NCBI GenBank assembly: GCA_002725445.1
Contig: PBPD01000121.1
Span: 1 to 6,862 of the forward strand
Length of the DNA stretch: 6,862 bases
Source: Rickettsiales bacterium
Lineage (GTDB): Bacteria > Pseudomonadota > Alphaproteobacteria > Rickettsiales > UBA3002
Reading direction: 5' to 3'
In this document: one piece after another, positions 1 through 6,446 of the stretch
How positions within the stretch are numbered: position 1 is the first letter of the stretch
How the letters are laid out: the number at the start of each line of letters is the position of its first letter
Notes under the pieces: generated by a model
Database searches by the model: none
Seen by the model: the letters and a program-made list of their open reading frames with translations, nothing else
What the model was told of the DNA's origin: nothing
Made by a program: the position numbers and the translations under genes

Positions 1-1817
1 CGGTTACATTATGGAGCAGCCAGCAAGCGGTGATGGGGATTGCCACGCGCGATCTGTTTCATCTCATTTCTGCCATGATTGCGTTGCCTACTATCCTATA
101 TGCGGGGCGGCCATTTTTCTCTTCGGCGCTGGCCGTGCTCAAACATGGCCGCACCAACATGGATGTGCCGATATCGCTTGCGCTTATTCTGGCTTCTGGC
201 ATGAGCCTGTTCGAAACCTTCAATCACGGCGAACACGCCTATTTTGATTCGGCGGTGATGTTGTTGTTTTTCTTGCTGGTGGGGCGCTGGCTGGATGCCC
301 GGGCGCGTGGCAAAGCGCGTCAAAATGCGGAAAATTTGCTAAGCATGATGCATGGGGTTGCCACTGTCATAAAAGAGGGGGGCGCACATTCCATTCCTAT
401 CAGCGAGCTGCGTGAAGATATGCAGGTGCGCGTTGCGGTAGGTGAAAAAATCCCCACAGATGCCGAGGTGATATCCGGCCAAAGCGAGATCGACACCAGT
501 CTGGTGACCGGTGAAACCGTACCTCGCATGGTCAAAGAAGGCGACATGGTTTATGGCGGCACAATCAACATGGTGGCGCCGCTGGTGTGCCGTGTGGCCA
601 AGCCAAGCGAAGACAGTTTGCTGGCCGACATTGTGCGTCTGATGGAGCAGGCAGAGCAAGGGCGCGCAAGCTATGTGCGTATGGCGGATAAAGCGGCACG
701 CTTGTACACGCCTGTCGTGCATTCATTGGCTGCAGCAGCCTTTGTTGGGTGGTATGCGTTTGGCGGCATGCTATGGCAGGATGCGTTGTTGATCGCCATC
801 ACCACGCTCATTATCACATGCCCTTGCGCATTGGGGCTGGCGGTGCCTGTGGTGCAGGTGCTGGCCACCAGCTGGCTGCTCAAACGGGGCATATTGGTGA
901 AATCAGGCGATGCGCTGGAACGGTTGGCGCAGGTAAATGCAGTGCTATTTGACAAAACAGGTACGCTCACCGAAGGCCGTCCGAGCCTTGTGCAGGCACC
1001 TGATGCGCCATCTGCGTTGCGCTTTGCGGCCAGTCTTGCCGTGCATAGCAAGCACCCTCTGGCACAAAGCCTGTGCGCTAGTTACAGCGGTGATTTATTG
1101 CCCGCCAGCCAAGTGGAAGAAGTGGCAGGCAAAGGTATCAGAGGTGTGATAGAGGGTGAGCACGTCCAGTTAGGGCGGCGCAGCTGGTGCGGTAGCGACG
1201 ATGCGCCGCAGGATGAGTGGCAGGAATTATGGCTGCGGGTTGAGGCTACCCCTCCGCAGCGTTTTGCATTTGCTGATGCGTTGCGTGAAGATGCGGCAGA
1301 CACGTTGCGCAATTTCGAGCAGGCGGGCATGCAGGTGCATTTAGTCTCAGGTGACAGGCAACGCGTGGCCGAGGCAACGGCACACACACTGCATGTCGCG
1401 CATTATCAGGGAGAATGTTTGCCTGCGGATAAAGCCAAATTGATTGAGCGCCTGAAAGCGGAAGGCCATAAAGTGCTTATGGTGGGCGATGGCTTGAATG
1501 ACGCGCCTGCTTTGGCAGCGTCTGATATTTCGATTGCACCGGCTACCGGCATGGATATTTCGCAAAATACGGCCGATATGGTGTTTCAGGGCGAGCAATT
1601 GGCTGCTGTGCAATGGGCATGGCGCATGGCGTGCTACAGCACACGATTGGTCAAACAAAATTTTGCACTGGCAGTGCTGTATAATTGCTGTGCTATCCCA
1701 TTGGCCGTTATGGGATACGTTACCCCACTTGTGGCAGCGATTGCGATGTCCTCCTCGTCATTGGTCGTGATTTGCAATTCATTTCGTATCAACCTGAAAC
1801 ATGCATGGGAGCAATAA
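1..1817 (+). CDS. ccoI: Cbb3 oxidase maturation copper-transporting P-type ATPase CcoI/FixI (5' end cut off by window)
   Basis: P1B-type ATPase that moves copper across the inner membrane, in this subfamily to supply the CuB centre of cbb3 cytochrome oxidase. The frame is open to the left edge (first full codon at 3), so the Met at 30 is not the true start. About 600 residues are visible; the family is usually about 730-820, so the N-terminal metal-binding domain and first helices lie outside. Visible motifs in order: actuator TGE at 507-515; metal-binding CPC in a membrane helix at 819-827; phosphorylation motif DKTGTLT with its Asp at 951-953; nucleotide-binding HP at 1053-1058; hinge GDGLNDAP at 1485-1508. 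The last helices carry the YN and MSSSS..N..R pattern of copper ATPases. The stretch near the left edge (RDLFHLISA, YAGRPFF, TNMDVPISLA) and the ccoS gene directly after it favour CcoI over CopA. No frameshift is seen. Confidence 0.95.
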   Translation, partial: VTLWSSQQAVMGIATRDLFHLISAMIALPTILYAGRPFFSSALAVLKHGRTNMDVPISLALILASGMSLFETFNHGEHAYFDSAVMLLFFLLVGRWLDARARGKARQNAENLLSMMHGVATVIKEGGAHSIPISELREDMQVRVAVGEKIPTDAEVISGQSEIDTSLVTGETVPRMVKEGDMVYGGTINMVAPLVCRVAKPSEDSLLADIVRLMEQAEQGRASYVRMADKAARLYTPVVHSLAAAAFVGWYAFGGMLWQDALLIAITTLIITCPCALGLAVPVVQVLATSWLLKRGILVKSGDALERLAQVNAVLFDKTGTLTEGRPSLVQAPDAPSALRFAASLAVHSKHPLAQSLCASYSGDLLPASQVEEVAGKGIRGVIEGEHVQLGRRSWCGSDDAPQDEWQELWLRVEATPPQRFAFADALREDAADTLRNFEQAGMQVHLVSGDRQRVAEATAHTLHVAHYQGECLPADKAKLIERLKAEGHKVLMVGDGLNDAPALAASDISIAPATGMDISQNTADMVFQGEQLAAVQWAWRMACYSTRLVKQNFALAVLYNCCAIPLAVMGYVTPLVAAIAMSSSSLVVICNSFRINLKHAWEQ

Positions 1818-1818
1818 A

Positions 1819-1977
1819 ATGGACGTGTTGCTTTTCCTTATTCCGATTGCGCTGGTGCTAGGCATAGTAGGGCTTGTCGCCTTTTTCTGGACGGTGAAAT
1901 CAGGCCAGTATGACGATCTTGAGGGCGCGGCTCACCGTATATTGCTGGATGACGACGAAAATCCGCCACAAAATTGA
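1819..1977 (+). CDS. ccoS: Cbb3-type cytochrome oxidase assembly protein CcoS/FixS
   Basis: Small inner-membrane protein of 52 residues needed for cofactor insertion into cbb3 oxidase in characterised species. The protein starts MDVLLFLIPIALVLG, has one membrane helix at about residues 3-24, then FFWTVKSGQYDDLEG, the conserved FW..K.GQ.DDLEG block of the family, and an acidic tail (LLDDDENPP). Length is typical (about 45-60). The ATG begins one base after the ccoI stop, and GGGAG at 1807-1811 inside the end of ccoI is well spaced for it, so the two are surely cotranscribed and probably translationally coupled. The TGA stop lies inside an FNR/FixK-like box that faces ompW. Confidence 0.93.
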   Translation: MDVLLFLIPIALVLGIVGLVAFFWTVKSGQYDDLEGAAHRILLDDDENPPQN

Positions 1978-1987
1978 TGTAAGTCAA
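1974..1987 (+). promoter_or_regulatory. FNR/FixK-type box upstream of ompW
   Basis: TTGATGTAAGTCAA is a full match to TTGA-N6-TCAA, the core of alphaproteobacterial FnrL/FixK sites, and differs from the E. coli FNR consensus TTGAT-N4-ATCAA at one base. It overlaps the ccoS stop codon (1975-1977). The best -10 match downstream is TATAAC at 2020-2025, which would put the box centre at about -50, between the usual class II (-41.5) and class I (-61.5) positions. OmpW genes are known FNR targets in enterobacteria. Binding here is inferred. Confidence 0.65.
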
Positions 1988-2019
1988 ATCCCCCCGTGCT
2001 AACTGGTGGTAAAAGCCAA

Positions 2020-2025
2020 TATAAC
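2020..2025 (+). promoter_or_regulatory. Candidate -10 element for ompW
   Basis: TATAAC differs from TATAAT at one base and would start a transcript near 2031, about 18 bases before the ompW start codon. No convincing -35 lies 16-18 bases upstream, which would fit an activator-dependent promoter served by the FNR/FixK-like box at 1974-1987. A single hexamer match is weak evidence. Confidence 0.3.
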
Positions 2026-2038
2026 GACATTCATAAAC

Positions 2039-2044
2039 AGGAGA
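2039..2044 (+). promoter_or_regulatory. Ribosome binding site that fixes the ompW start
   Basis: AGGAGA stands five bases before the ATG at 2050. The in-frame ATG at 1996, 18 codons earlier, has no comparable site and would put a polar stretch in front of a clean signal peptide, so 2050 is preferred. Confidence 0.8.
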
Positions 2045-2049
2045 TAACC

Positions 2050-2706
2050 ATGAAAACGTCTATTGCTATTGCAGCATTAATTGCTACTAGCGCTTTATAT
2101 GGTGTGGCGCACGCGGGTACCGGTACTTCGGTTGACGGTAAGGCGTGGGACGCAAAGGAACGCTTTATGATTCGTGCACGTGCGATCAACGTCGTGCCGG
2201 ATGCAGACGAGAACAGCTCGACCACAATTGGTGGTAATGTGTCCGCTGAGAATCAGGTGGTGCCAGAAGTCGACTTCACCTATTTCTTCACCGACAATGT
2301 AGCCGCAGAGTTGATTGCCGCAGTATCGCCGCACGAAATGGGTGCGGACAATACCGCGCTGGGTAATCTGAATTTTGGTGATGTATGGCTGCTGCCACCC
2401 ACCTTGACCCTGCAATATCACTTCAACCCGCACGGCGAAATCCGCCCTTACGTGGGTGCAGGTGTGAACTACATCATGTTCTTTAACGAAGAATCAGGTG
2501 ATGTAAACGACATCGATTATGAAAATGGCTTTGGCTATGCCCTGCAAGCGGGTGTGGACTATGGTCTGGACGAGCACTGGGCGCTGAACGCCGACGTGAA
2601 GAAAGTATACCACAATGTGGATGCAAAACTGAATGGTGGTGCTGTACGTGCTGACGTAGACCTGGATCCATGGATCTTCGGTGTGGGTGTAGCGTACCGC
2701 TTCTAA
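2050..2706 (+). CDS. ompW: Outer membrane protein OmpW family
   Basis: Predicted eight-stranded outer-membrane beta-barrel of 218 residues, the usual size for OmpW. A signal peptide covers residues 1-22 (MKTS start, hydrophobic core, AHA cleavage motif), leaving a mature protein of about 196 residues. Family marks are FMIRARAINVVPD at the start of the barrel, the PEVDFTYFFTDNVAAELIAA strand pair, LPPTLTLQYHF, IRPYVGAGVNY, and the end DPWIFGVGVAYRF with a terminal Phe as expected for barrel assembly. OmpW proteins form narrow hydrophobic channels linked to uptake of small hydrophobic molecules and to stress and oxygen responses; the substrate here is unknown. The gene lies 72 bases after ccoS, with an FNR/FixK-like box between, and ends before a strong terminator, so it is probably its own unit, perhaps also reached by readthrough from ccoIS. 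Confidence 0.93.
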   Translation: MKTSIAIAALIATSALYGVAHAGTGTSVDGKAWDAKERFMIRARAINVVPDADENSSTTIGGNVSAENQVVPEVDFTYFFTDNVAAELIAAVSPHEMGADNTALGNLNFGDVWLLPPTLTLQYHFNPHGEIRPYVGAGVNYIMFFNEESGDVNDIDYENGFGYALQAGVDYGLDEHWALNADVKKVYHNVDAKLNGGAVRADVDLDPWIFGVGVAYRF

Positions 2707-2748
2707 CCCCAAGCTCTTTTATACTACTACGCTTTAATCTCTCGTTGG

Positions 2749-2779
2749 GCTGCACCCGGATATCCGGGTGCAGCTTTTT
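2749..2779 (+). terminator. Rho-independent terminator of ompW
   Basis: A perfect 26-base palindrome at 2749-2774 (arm GCTGCACCCGGAT) is followed by TTTTT at 2775-2779. It forms a GC-rich stem of about 11 pairs with a four-base ATAT loop, 42 bases after the ompW stop. On the opposite strand no T-run follows the stem, so it should act mainly on + strand transcripts, although it also lies just past the convergent porin gene. Confidence 0.9.
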
Positions 2780-2787
2780 CTTATCCG

Positions 2788-4170
2788 TTAGAAGTTATAC
2801 ACGAAGGATGCCTGCACGCGATCCAGATCGCCTTCGGCGCCGCTTTCCAGCTCACGATAGCCGTGCATATATTCCAGCCCCACTTTATAGTTAGGTGTAG
2901 GATTCCAGATCAGGTTGACATGGCCTGACATGATCTCTTTGTTCACACCTAAACCCGTGCGGCTGATATCGTTATCGATACCGGTATAACCGCCCATGAT
3001 ATTGGTGCGCCAATCCTCGCTCCAATGGTGCTGGTAGGATACATAGCCACCATAGGCTACTTGCGGCTCCAGCTCATTGTTAACATATGTGTTGCCGTTG
3101 CGGCCAACTGCCACTTCCAGCAGATAGTGGCCTAAGCCATCACCATACACACCCTGAAAGGCCACATTGTCCTTGCCGAAGGTGTTGATGCGCCCAGAAA
3201 GACCCAGGCCCCAACCGAAGGCTTCATCTTCTACACCGGTGGCGGTATTGGTCGCATTAAGCTGGCGTGCGAGCCCACGGAATGCGAGATGCCAAAAATC
3301 ATCCTTATAGACCAAGCGGCCGGTCAGATCAGGCACTTGACTCAGATCCGCTTCCAGTCCACTTGTGGCTGTGAAGCCTGTATGCGGGCTTTCCAATGCC
3401 ACTGCATAGCTCCAATTGTCATCGATCGAATCGGTATAACGCAATTGCGCCTGACGTACGAAGGTCAGACCTGCTGGTCCGATAAAGTCGAGTGACTCGG
3501 GATAGGCGGCCAGATCGAGGAAGTTCGACCAGGTTTGCCCTGCAAGCACGTTACCCACTTCACCATAGGCATGGCGCAGTCTCATCTCGTAGCCGTTGGT
3601 GGTATTGGGGTTGCCACGGTCAGCACCAAAGAAGTCAAACTCCACAAAGGTTTTTAAATTACCCACTTCTGTCGGGGTGAGGGTGGTAAGATTCACGCGT
3701 GTGCTGCGGGCATGCGCATTGAACTCGCCATCCTGATTGTCCTGTGCCGAGCCATCGAGCGGGATGGTGGCAAAATTGGCAAACTGGCCGCCATAGCCTT
3801 TATTCACATCGGTAATAGCATCCAGCTTTACAAAGCCGCCCAGCTTAATCGAGGTGTCAGTGCCAGGCAGTTTGAAAGAGTTTGGCATTGCGCCACTGGT
3901 CACTGTATCGCCATTGGCACTTGCGGTTTGGGTGGCGAGTGGCTTCTTGGTTTGTGCGGCTTGCTGCTTTAGCTCGCGTTGCAGCTCTTTTACCTGCATA
4001 CGCTCATGCGCACGCTCTTGTTCAATAGTGGCGAGCCGTTCGGTCACAGCACGCAATTGCGCTTTAAGTGCCTGAATTTCGGCATCGGTGGTTGGCGCTG
4101 CGAATGCCGTGCTGGTGCAGAGCACTGTACTGGTAAGGCAGCATAGCGAGAATAAATGTAAGCGTTTCAT
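2788..4170 (-). CDS. DcaP-like coiled-coil outer membrane porin
   Basis: Predicted outer-membrane porin of 460 residues. A signal peptide covers residues 1-24 (MKRLHLF start, AFA cleavage motif). Residues about 28-73 form a heptad-rich, charged coiled coil (EIQALKAQLRAVTERLATIE and onward), then a Thr/Ala/Ser-rich linker, then a barrel from about residue 100. Barrel marks include SIKLGGFVKLDAITDVNKG, ARSTRVNLTT, LKTFVEFDFFG, LRHAYGEVGNVLAGQTWSNF and the end VQASFVYNF with a terminal Phe. This layout and length match the DcaP family, trimeric channels known in Acinetobacter to admit dicarboxylates and other small anions; the substrate here is inferred. AGGAGGG just before the ATG supports the start. 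The gene lies downstream of actP on the same strand but beyond a terminator, so it is probably transcribed separately. An AraC-like or transport partner is not visible. Confidence 0.85.
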   Translation of the reverse strand: MKRLHLFSLCCLTSTVLCTSTAFAAPTTDAEIQALKAQLRAVTERLATIEQERAHERMQVKELQRELKQQAAQTKKPLATQTASANGDTVTSGAMPNSFKLPGTDTSIKLGGFVKLDAITDVNKGYGGQFANFATIPLDGSAQDNQDGEFNAHARSTRVNLTTLTPTEVGNLKTFVEFDFFGADRGNPNTTNGYEMRLRHAYGEVGNVLAGQTWSNFLDLAAYPESLDFIGPAGLTFVRQAQLRYTDSIDDNWSYAVALESPHTGFTATSGLEADLSQVPDLTGRLVYKDDFWHLAFRGLARQLNATNTATGVEDEAFGWGLGLSGRINTFGKDNVAFQGVYGDGLGHYLLEVAVGRNGNTYVNNELEPQVAYGGYVSYQHHWSEDWRTNIMGGYTGIDNDISRTGLGVNKEIMSGHVNLIWNPTPNYKVGLEYMHGYRELESGAEGDLDRVQASFVYNF

Positions 4171-4189
4171 GAAACCCTCCTATACGAGA

Positions 4190-4217
4190 TGAATATGTGA
4201 AAAAATGTCCCTGACAA
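4190..4217 (-). promoter_or_regulatory. Possible promoter of the porin gene
   Basis: On the - strand, TTGTCA (4217-4212) and TATTCA (4195-4190) are spaced by 16 bases and would start a short leader of about a dozen bases before the porin ATG. The -35 overlaps the T-run of the actP terminator. Both hexamers are imperfect, so this is only a candidate, but a terminator just upstream makes a separate promoter likely somewhere in 4171-4215. Confidence 0.25.
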
Positions 4218-4250
4218 AAAAGGCTGCCTGAGTTTCCTCAGACAGCCTTT
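4216..4250 (-). terminator. Rho-independent terminator of yjcH-actP
   Basis: Read on the - strand, GGCTGTCTGAG (4247-4237), a GAAA loop and CTCAGGCAGCC (4232-4222) form an 11-pair stem with one G-T pair, extended by A-T pairs, followed by TTTTTT (4221-4216). It begins about ten bases after the actP stop codon. It should stop most transcription before the porin gene; on the + strand only a TTT follows. Confidence 0.9.
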
Positions 4251-4257
4251 CGTGTGT

Positions 4258-5901
4258 TTAGTGATCTACGGCCTGGTTTATACCAATACCGGTTTGAGAA
4301 CGGATATGCTGTGCCTCAAACTTCTCGCGGTCGATCGCCGCTTGTGGCGAACGGTCGAGAATAGAGAACAGCCAAATCCCGATAAAGGCTACCGGCATCG
4401 AGAAGATGGCCGGGTATTTATACGGGAAGATAGCCGCGTCGTTATGTAGCACATCTACCCATACGACAGGGCTGAGCACCACCAGCACCACGGCTGTGAG
4501 CAGGCCGGCTGAGCCGCCTAACAATGCACCGCGTGTGGTGAGTTTGCTCCAATACATCGACAATGCCAAAATCGGGAAATTGGCACTTGCAGCAACGGCA
4601 AAGGCCAGCCCCACCATGAAGGCGATGTTTTGCTCCTCAAACAAAATGCCGAGGAAGATGGCAACGACGCCCAATGCAATGGTGGCTATCTTAGACACAC
4701 GCATTTCTTTGGCTTCATCATGCTTTCCGCCCATAATCACGTTGGCATAGAGATCGTGCGAAATAGCCGATGCGCCCGCAAGCGTGAGGCCAGCAACAAC
4801 TGCGAGAATGGTGGCAAATGCTACGGCTGAGATGAAGCCCAGCAGAATATCGCCGCCCACGGCATGTGCCAAATGCACCGCAGCCATGTTGTTGTTACCA
4901 ATCAACGTGCCATCTGCCTCCAGATATTGCGGATTAGTGCCGATCAGGACAATTGCACCAAAGCCAATAATAAAGGTCAGAATGTAGAAATAGCCGATGA
5001 ATCCTGTGGCGAATACCACCGAACGGCGTGCCTGCACCGCATCGCGCACGGTAAAGAAACGCATAAGGATGTGTGGCAGACCTGCTGTACCAAACATTAA
5101 GGCCAGTCCAAGTGATATTGCGGAGACAGGATCGGACAGTAAGCCACCTGGCGCCATAATATCAATGCCTTTGGCATGCACCTCCGTGGCCGCGACGAAC
5201 ATGTCGTTGAAGCTGAATTCGAAATGCATCAGCACCAGCAAAGCAATCAGTGAGGCACCAGTCAGCAATAGCACGGCTTTGATGATCTGCACCCATGTGG
5301 TGGCAAGCATGCCGCCGAAGGTCACATACAAGATCATCAGCACGCCTACAATAACCACCGCCGACTGATACGGCAGGCCAAACAATACTTCGACCAATTT
5401 ACCCGCGCCCACCATTTGTGCAATCAGATAGAGCAGTACGGTGACGAGCGAGCCAAGGGCTGCCAGTGTACGAATCGGTTTTTGACGCAGGCGGAACGAG
5501 GCCACATCCGCGAAGGTGTAGCGACCCAGATTACGCAACGGTTCTGCGATCAGGATCAGAATGACCGGCCAACCAACCAGAAAACCAATCGAGTAAATCA
5601 GCCCGTCAAAGCCTGAGGCAAAAACCAATGCGGAAATACCCAAAAAGGATGCCGCCGACATATAATCACCCGAGATAGCCAGACCATTCTGGAAGCCGGT
5701 GATGCCGCCGCCCGCCGTGTAGAAACTGTTGGCGGTTTGTGTGCGTTTTGCCGCCCAGTAGGTGATAGCAAGCGTGACACCAACGAACGCCAGGAACATA
5801 CTAACGGCTACATAATTCAGCCCTTCAGACTCGATCACCTCCTGAGCGAAGGCAGGCGAAGCAAGTGCGCATAGCGCAAAAAATACTGATAGAAGTTTCA
5901 T
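4258..5901 (-). CDS. actP: Cation/acetate symporter ActP
   Basis: Inner-membrane sodium:solute symporter (SSF family) that takes up acetate, and in characterised relatives glycolate and similar short acids. At 547 residues it is almost the length of E. coli ActP (549) and resembles it along its whole length from memory: GGGITGFQNGLAISGDYMSA and SFLGISALVF (about 64-93), RNLGRYTFADVAS (123-135), LIAQMVGAGKL (159-169), FGGMLATTWVQIIKAVLLL (195-213), MFGTAGLPHILMRFFTV (269-285), VAGLTLAGASAISHDLYANV (369-388), FPYKYPA and the C-terminal RSQTGIG. An N-terminal signal-like segment (residues 1-19, AFA then QE) precedes the helices, as in other ActP proteins. The ATG lies two bases past the yjcH stop with AGGGAG at its expected place (about 5909-5914), so the two genes form an operon and are probably coupled. 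No acs gene is next to it in this window. Confidence 0.96.
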   Translation of the reverse strand: MKLLSVFFALCALASPAFAQEVIESEGLNYVAVSMFLAFVGVTLAITYWAAKRTQTANSFYTAGGGITGFQNGLAISGDYMSAASFLGISALVFASGFDGLIYSIGFLVGWPVILILIAEPLRNLGRYTFADVASFRLRQKPIRTLAALGSLVTVLLYLIAQMVGAGKLVEVLFGLPYQSAVVIVGVLMILYVTFGGMLATTWVQIIKAVLLLTGASLIALLVLMHFEFSFNDMFVAATEVHAKGIDIMAPGGLLSDPVSAISLGLALMFGTAGLPHILMRFFTVRDAVQARRSVVFATGFIGYFYILTFIIGFGAIVLIGTNPQYLEADGTLIGNNNMAAVHLAHAVGGDILLGFISAVAFATILAVVAGLTLAGASAISHDLYANVIMGGKHDEAKEMRVSKIATIALGVVAIFLGILFEEQNIAFMVGLAFAVAASANFPILALSMYWSKLTTRGALLGGSAGLLTAVVLVVLSPVVWVDVLHNDAAIFPYKYPAIFSMPVAFIGIWLFSILDRSPQAAIDREKFEAQHIRSQTGIGINQAVDH

Positions 5902-5903
5902 GC

Positions 5904-6209
5904 TTATTCTCCCTTCAATTCGTGGATACGGCGAATTAATGGCTCAATCTCGCGATTCGCTTTGCGCACATACACGTAAGTGATGGCAAAAATGAAGAAG
6001 ATGAGTGCCAAGCCAAGTACCAGCCCGATGGATATGACGCCATCGCCGACTGGCTTGCCTAACGATTCAGGTGAGAATGCGATAATTAATATGAAGCCCA
6101 TATAGGCAATGATGGTTAAGGACAGCAACGGCCAGATTAATTTACTCCGTTTGCTAACCAGCTCTTTATACTCCGGTGAAGATGTGAGCGTTTTCTCGTC
6201 TAACTGCAT
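5904..6209 (-). CDS. yjcH: DUF485 inner membrane protein YjcH, partner gene of actP
   Basis: Small membrane protein of 101 residues, close to the 104 of E. coli YjcH. It has a polar N-terminus with SSPEYKELVSKRSKL (the EL..KR motif of DUF485), membrane helices at about residues 25-46 (including YMGFILIIAFSP) and 58-81 (ending YVYVRKAN), and a charged C-terminal tail (REIEPLIRRIHELKGE). Its biochemical role is not established; it is regularly found just upstream of actP, which is the case here with a two-base gap, suggesting help with folding or function of the symporter. GGGGAGG at 6219-6213, three bases before the ATG, supports the start. It is the first gene of the pair, so the operon promoter should lie in 6210-6446. 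Confidence 0.93.
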   Translation of the reverse strand: MQLDEKTLTSSPEYKELVSKRSKLIWPLLSLTIIAYMGFILIIAFSPESLGKPVGDGVISIGLVLGLALIFFIFAITYVYVRKANREIEPLIRRIHELKGE

Positions 6210-6256
6210 AAGCCTCCCCAGTTAGTCATTATTATGAAAGTCACAGATCAGCCGAT

Positions 6257-6262
6257 AGTATA
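6257..6262 (-). promoter_or_regulatory. Candidate -10 element for yjcH-actP
   Basis: On the - strand TATACT would start transcription near 6250, giving a leader of about 40 bases. Its -35 region would fall inside the FNR/FixK-like box at 6276-6289. Other possible -10s on this strand are CATAAT at 6236-6231 and a perfect TATAAT at 6339-6334, each with a poor -35, so the real start cannot be chosen from sequence alone. Confidence 0.3.
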
Positions 6263-6275
6263 CACCAGAATAGGG

Positions 6276-6289
6276 TTGAAACGAATCAA
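6276..6289. promoter_or_regulatory. FNR/FixK-type box upstream of yjcH-actP
   Basis: TTGAAACGAATCAA matches TTGA-N6-TCAA fully and the E. coli FNR consensus with one mismatch (TTGAA for TTGAT). The site is centred 73 bases before the yjcH start codon. Its effect depends on the true promoter: with TATACT at 6262-6257 it would cover the -35 and could repress; with CATAAT at 6236-6231 it would sit near -58, close to a class I activator position; with TATAAT at 6339-6334 it would be downstream of the start and repress. Function is inferred. Confidence 0.5.
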
Positions 6290-6367
6290 ATAACATGTTG
6301 CGCTGCAGCATTGCGTGTTTTGTAAGTGGCTAAATTATAATCACTATCCAGCTGTTTTAGTATGAAA

Positions 6368-6391
6368 CAAATGCATGATTTGCTGCGCAAA
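6368..6391. repeat. Two overlapping short inverted repeats upstream of yjcH-actP
   Basis: CAAAT-GCATG-ATTTG at 6368-6382 overlaps TTTGC-TGC-GCAAA at 6379-6391, both with perfect five-base arms. They lie about 170 bases upstream of yjcH and, if the TATAAT at 6339-6334 is used, would be centred near -50 to -60. They may be an operator, but arms this short can arise by chance. Confidence 0.3.
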
Positions 6392-6415
6392 AATAAGCCT
6401 ATAAAGATAAGGGGA

Positions 6416-6437
6416 GAGCGGCAGTATTTCGCCGCTC
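6416..6437 (-). terminator. Possible terminator of the right-edge membrane protein gene
   Basis: GAGCGGC (6416-6422) and GCCGCTC (6431-6437) form a perfect seven-pair GC-rich stem with an eight-base loop, ten bases after the stop codon of the - strand gene. The sequence after it on that strand (TCCCCTTATCTTTAT) is T-rich but has no clean T-run, so termination may be weak. Confidence 0.45.
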
Positions 6438-6446
6438 CCGGTTGTA

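Noticed and set aside
339..722. 127-codon open frame on the - strand inside ccoI
   Set aside because: It is antisense to a clearly conserved ATPase domain, and its His/Cys-rich translation looks like no protein; it is a frame shadow.
30..1817. ccoI as a complete 595-residue protein starting at 30
   Set aside because: The frame is open to the left edge, the upstream codons continue a plausible membrane segment, no ribosome binding site precedes the ATG at 30, and the family needs an N-terminal domain.
1996..2049. Longer ompW start at the ATG at 1996
   Set aside because: It adds 18 mostly polar residues before a clean signal peptide and has no ribosome binding site, while the ATG at 2050 has AGGAGA at the right distance.
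6345..6440. Possible small RNA on the + strand running from the TATAAT at 6336 to the hairpin at 6416-6437
   Set aside because: There is no good -35, and no T-run follows the hairpin on the + strand; the hairpin fits better as the end of the - strand gene.
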